A stretch of 57,295 nt of DNA, taken from Flavobacterium sp. A45 (GTDB lineage: Bacteria > Bacteroidota > Bacteroidia > Flavobacteriales > Flavobacteriaceae). The notes below the pieces were generated by a model, which was not told the origin of the DNA, searched no databases, and saw only the letters and a list, made by a program, of their open reading frames with translations. Below are positions 54,469-57,295 of this stretch, piece after piece. Numbering within the stretch: the first letter of the stretch is position 1; each line of letters opens with the position of its first letter. The stretch spans positions 1 through 57,295 of the forward strand of contig NZ_MUNX01000100.1 of assembly GCF_002001005.1 (NCBI RefSeq). Reading direction: 5' to 3'. A program made the position numbers and the translations under genes.

Positions 54469-56100
54469 ATGGCAACAATTGTAACAATGCCTCGCTTGAG
54501 CGATACTATGACAGAAGGAACGGTAGCAGCTTGGCTTAAAAAAGTAGGAGACAAAATAAGCGAAGGTGATATCTTAGCAGAAATTGAAACCGACAAGGCA
54601 ACTATGGAATTTGAATCCTTCAATGAGGGAACACTTTTATATATTGGAATCCCAGAAGGAGAAACTGCTCCAGTAGACTCTTTATTGGCAATCATCGGAA
54701 ACGAAGGAGAAGACGTAACGGCATTGATTGCTGGAGGTTCAGCTGCACCAGCTGCAGCAGAATCAACACCTGTTGTTACTGATACAAAAACTGCCGAAAC
54801 TCCAACTGCTACTCCATCAGCAGATTTACCTAAAGGGGTTATCGTAGTAACGATGCCTCGTTTGAGTGATACTATGACCGAAGGAACAGTAGCTACTTGG
54901 TTGAAAAAAGTAGGTGATAAAATTATTGAAGGTGATATCCTTGCTGAAATCGAAACAGATAAAGCTACAATGGAATTTGAATCTTTCAATGAAGGAACTT
55001 TATTGTTCATTGGAATCCAAGAAGGGAATACAGCTCCAGTAGATAGTCTTTTAGCTATCATTGGACCAGCGGGAACAGATATTAGTGGAATCGCTGAAAA
55101 CTATAAAGCGGGTGGAGCTACTCCAACTGCTACTGCAAAAGAAGAAGTTAAATCTACTTCTTCATCTGAAGCCACAGAAGTAATCGAAACAGTTAGTGAC
55201 GGAAAAAGAATTTTGGCATCTCCATTGGCTAAAAAGATAGCTAGTGATAAAGGAATTCAATTAACACAAGTAAAAGGAACTGGTGAAAATGGCCGTATCG
55301 TAAAAAGCGACATCGAAAACTTTACTCCTGCAACTGCTGCTGCTCCAAGTCCTACTGCATCAAAAGCGCCAGAAACTGCAAAAACAGAAGCTCCAAAAGT
55401 ATTTGTACCGGCTGGCGAAGTTTTCACAGAAGAAATCAAAAATTCGCAAATGCGTAAAATCATTGCGAAACGTTTAGCTGAATCATTGTTTACCGCACCT
55501 CATTACAACCTTGTAATAGAAGTAACAATGGATGAGGCAATGCAATCAAGAACAGTAATCAATAGCATCCCGGATACCAAAGTATCTTTCAATGATATGG
55601 TAATTAAAGCTTGTGCTTTAGCTTTGAAAAAACATCCAAAAATTAACTCTCAATGGAAAGAAGATGCTATCATCATCAATCATCACGTAAATATTGGTGT
55701 AGCTGTAGCAGTTGAAGATGGATTAGTAGTTCCCGTATTAAGATTTACTGATGCAATGAGTTTATCTCAAATTGGCTCAAGCGTTAGAGATCTTGCAGGA
55801 AGAGCAAAAAACAAAAAATTATTACCAACTGAAATGGAAGGTAGTACTTTCACGGTTTCTAATCTTGGAATGTTTGGTATAACTGAATTTAACTCTATCA
55901 TCAACCAACCAAACTCTGCTATTTTATCAGTAGGAGCTATTGTAGAAAAACCAGTAGTGAAAAATGGTCAGATTGTAGTTGGCAACACCATGATGCTTTC
56001 TTTGGCTTGCGATCACCGTACAATTGATGGAGCAACTGGAGCTCAGTTTTTACAAACATTAAAACAATACATCGAAAATCCAGTAACTATGCTTGCATAA
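54469..56100 (+). CDS. pdhC: Pyruvate dehydrogenase E2, dihydrolipoamide acetyltransferase
   Basis: The 543-residue protein has two lipoyl domains in tandem (about 2-80 and 124-202), each with the lipoylated Lys in ETDKATMEF. Ala/Thr/Pro-rich linkers flank a peripheral subunit-binding domain (ILASPLAKKIASDKGI, GTGENGRIVKSDIE). The catalytic domain ends with the active-site motif DHRTIDGA. It carries acetyl groups from E1 to CoA. The two lipoyl domains are nearly the same in sequence, a recent internal duplication. It is translated right after pdhA and ends at a terminator. It could also be named aceF. Confidence 0.95.
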   Translation: MATIVTMPRLSDTMTEGTVAAWLKKVGDKISEGDILAEIETDKATMEFESFNEGTLLYIGIPEGETAPVDSLLAIIGNEGEDVTALIAGGSAAPAAAESTPVVTDTKTAETPTATPSADLPKGVIVVTMPRLSDTMTEGTVATWLKKVGDKIIEGDILAEIETDKATMEFESFNEGTLLFIGIQEGNTAPVDSLLAIIGPAGTDISGIAENYKAGGATPTATAKEEVKSTSSSEATEVIETVSDGKRILASPLAKKIASDKGIQLTQVKGTGENGRIVKSDIENFTPATAAAPSPTASKAPETAKTEAPKVFVPAGEVFTEEIKNSQMRKIIAKRLAESLFTAPHYNLVIEVTMDEAMQSRTVINSIPDTKVSFNDMVIKACALALKKHPKINSQWKEDAIIINHHVNIGVAVAVEDGLVVPVLRFTDAMSLSQIGSSVRDLAGRAKNKKLLPTEMEGSTFTVSNLGMFGITEFNSIINQPNSAILSVGAIVEKPVVKNGQIVVGNTMMLSLACDHRTIDGATGAQFLQTLKQYIENPVTMLA

Positions 56101-56122
56101 ACACTTGATTTAATATTTATAG

Positions 56123-56158
56123 ATCCCGTCAGGTTTTATACTTGACGGGATTTTTTTT
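56123..56158 (+). terminator. Terminator of the pdhA-pdhC operon
   Basis: ATCCCGTCA (56123-56131) pairs with TGACGGGAT (56143-56151), followed by T. Confidence 0.85.
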
Positions 56159-56298
56159 ACATACATATAATTATTTTAAAATAAAATTAAAGATCGTAAG
56201 TGCCGAAATCCAAACATAGCATATTATTTGATACTCTTTTATTATTTAGAGCTTAAAAAAGCAATGTTTTACATCATATACCTCCATTTATTTCTTTT

Positions 56299-56400
56299 GG
56301 GCATGCCCCAAGGGTCGGGCTGTTCATTGTATCTTTTCTTTTCCCGAAAGAAGGAAAAGAAAAGGATGCCATTTCCATCCCTCATGCAAATTCGTTTTTC
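56299..56400. repeat. Possible interspersed repeat with purine/pyrimidine hairpin
   Basis: GGGCATGCCCCAAGGGTCGGG is followed by a 12-bp perfect inverted repeat, CTTTTCTTTTCC (56333-56344) with GGAAAAGAAAAG (56353-56364). From memory, very similar blocks recur in Flavobacterium intergenic regions. A 64-codon frame crosses it but has no protein character. The rest of 56159-56436 shows nothing. Confidence 0.4.
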
Positions 56401-56436
56401 AGAAGAAATTAATATTAAATAACTCATAAAACAAAA

Positions 56437-56463
56437 AAAACAGCCCTAAAGAGGAGCTGTTTT
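56437..56463 (-). terminator. Terminator of the small secreted protein gene
   Basis: AAAACAGC (56437-56444) pairs with GCTGTTTT (56456-56463). On the minus strand it is followed by a T run. Confidence 0.75.
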
Positions 56464-56506
56464 GTTTTTGTAAATTCGAAGTAAGTATTTTTTTTAAATA
56501 ACCCAA

Positions 56507-56911
56507 TTAATTTAGCGCTGCCACATTTTGGTTCTTCATTTTCAAATCCCCTTTGTACACTTCGGCAACCGATTTTCTCGATAAGCTTGAAACTTTATTG
56601 CTGATAACAATCTCGTGTATCACTTTCTTTTGACTGGTTTCCACTTCTAGGAAGTAAACCCCGTCAGGAAACTCCTCAAGACTATAAGTCTTCTCAATTC
56701 CTGCTTTACCTGTTGCGGTTTCAGAATAGATTACATTGTGGAATTTATCGTAGATCGTTACTGTAGCCTTTTGAATTTCATTCACCGAAAAACTAATTTC
56801 ATTCCCAGTTCCTTTTTTTACATTCAGTAAAAAATCTCCATTGATTGCATAGGTACTCATGGTAGTCATCGCCACTAATACTATCAGACTAAATTTTAAA
56901 ATCGTTTTCAT
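56507..56911 (-). CDS. Small secreted beta-sandwich protein
   Basis: The 134-residue protein has a signal peptide (about 1-22, ending MSTYA). The central part (FSVNEIQKATVTIYDKFHNV, then LEEFPDGVYFLEVETSQKKV) has the form of a short Ig-like domain related to DUF3244 and to type IX C-terminal signals. It lacks a clear cargo in front, so it is a free-standing domain. The role is unknown; it has its own terminator and lies between the pdh operon and the rRNA operon. Confidence 0.75.
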   Translation of the reverse strand: MKTILKFSLIVLVAMTTMSTYAINGDFLLNVKKGTGNEISFSVNEIQKATVTIYDKFHNVIYSETATGKAGIEKTYSLEEFPDGVYFLEVETSQKKVIHEIVISNKVSSLSRKSVAEVYKGDLKMKNQNVAALN

Positions 56912-57136
56912 AATGCTGCTGTTTTAAATTAGTAATAATTTCTATTGCTAAAGTAAGGAGCTAATCCTTCTCAAAACGCAACTGCATTTTCCAATAAAGA
57001 TGCTATTTTAACATTACGAAAACGATGTATTGCCTTTTAAGACAATACAACATATACTTAGGGTAATTGAGGATAGTTTTAGAAATGTAACATTTTAATT
57101 TTTTCGCAAAAAAATACAAAACTTTTTATAAAACAA

Positions 57137-57166
57137 AAAACCCCGTTTCGTAAGAAACGGGGTTTT
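57137..57166 (-). terminator. Terminator of the rRNA operon
   Basis: AACCCCGTTTC (57139-57149) pairs with GAAACGGGGTT (57154-57164). On the minus strand it is followed by TTTTTTG, about 8 bases past the 5S rRNA. Confidence 0.85.
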
Positions 57167-57174
57167 AGTAAAAA

Positions 57175-57283
57175 AAGGCAGCGACATACTCTCCCACATA
57201 ACTGCAGTACCATCTGCGCAGGCGGGCTTAACTACTCTGTTCGGGATGGGAAGAGGTGAGCCCCGCCGCAATAACCACCTTAA
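57175..57283 (-). rRNA. rrf: 5S ribosomal RNA
   Basis: The minus strand reads GGTGGTTATTGCGGCGGGGC, then CACCTCTTCCCATCCCGAACAG, AGTTAAGCCCGCC, GATGGTACTGC and GTGGGAGAGTA. These are the standard 5S segments of a Bacteroidetes rRNA. Ends are estimated from helix I (AAGG with CTT). The 23S and 16S genes should lie outside the window to the right. Confidence 0.93.
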
Positions 57284-57295
57284 GTCGTTATAATT

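Noticed and set aside
56228..56422. 64-codon frame with GMPQGSGC and KKEKKR
   Set aside because: It is produced by the repeat block and its inverted repeat, with no homology pattern or ribosome-binding context.
1..57295. CRISPR arrays, insertion sequences and phage genes
   Set aside because: No regularly spaced repeats, transposase, recombinase or phage structural genes were found in any of the translated frames.

Overview
The window looks like a chromosomal segment of a Flavobacterium or close Flavobacteriaceae relative. The evidence is the AT-rich sequence, the gliding and type IX secretion genes gldJ, porU and porV, SusC/SusD pairs, membrane-spanning 'triple-Tyr' regulators, and -7 boxes of the Bacteroidetes type TAnnTTTG. 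No transposase, phage gene or CRISPR array was seen.

Layout. (1) 0-12 kb is an accessory patchwork. It holds a degenerate tRNA-like sequence, a DUF1349 protein, a LuxR-type regulator, a LytS/LytTR-type two-component pair, an S41 peptidase with TPRs, and a membrane-anchored winged-helix regulator facing a small exported protein. These are followed by AraC and DUF1398 genes and a run of small hypothetical genes. Two of those small-gene units (10.25-11.88 kb) have ends that are exact reverse complements of each other and are separated by a conserved spacer, as in integron-type gene cassettes. (2) 12.3-29.4 kb is polysaccharide utilization locus 1 (PUL1). On the minus strand it reads SusC, SusD, a surface glycan-binding lipoprotein (SGBP), GH16, GH30, GH30, GH5 with CBM, and GH3, with a divergent plus-strand regulator. 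(3) 29.5-44.3 kb is a second, paralogous locus (PUL2): SusC, SusD, SGBP, GH16, a broken endonuclease/phosphatase remnant, GH30, GH3 and a GH5 remnant, with its own divergent paralogous regulator. (4) 44.4-57.3 kb is core genome: murF, gldJ, porU, porV, cdd, pyruvate dehydrogenase E1-alpha and E2, a small secreted protein, and the 5S rRNA of an rRNA operon that continues out of the window to the right.

How the genes work together. In each PUL, SusC/SusD and the lipoprotein would bind glucan at the surface and import oligosaccharides. GH16 would cut beta-1,3-glucan, GH30 most likely beta-1,6-glucan, GH5 possibly beta-1,3-glucan, and GH3 would release glucose. The set fits a branched beta-1,3/1,6-glucan such as laminarin or fungal/oomycete wall glucan; this is inferred from the enzyme mix. 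Each regulator joins a periplasmic propeller sensor to a cytoplasmic LuxR-type helix-turn-helix (HTH) with no kinase between. The two DNA-binding domains are almost identical, and matching sequence motifs lie at nearly the same distance upstream of both susC genes, so the loci may be co-regulated.

The most unusual signals are the cassette-like boundaries at 10-12 kb, the decay traces of PUL duplication (a 52-bp exact match to GH5 at the tail of PUL2, and the nuclease stump), the conserved motifs upstream of the two susC genes, hairpins between PUL genes, a triple TTTACA array in front of the winged-helix regulator, and a structured leader before pdhA.
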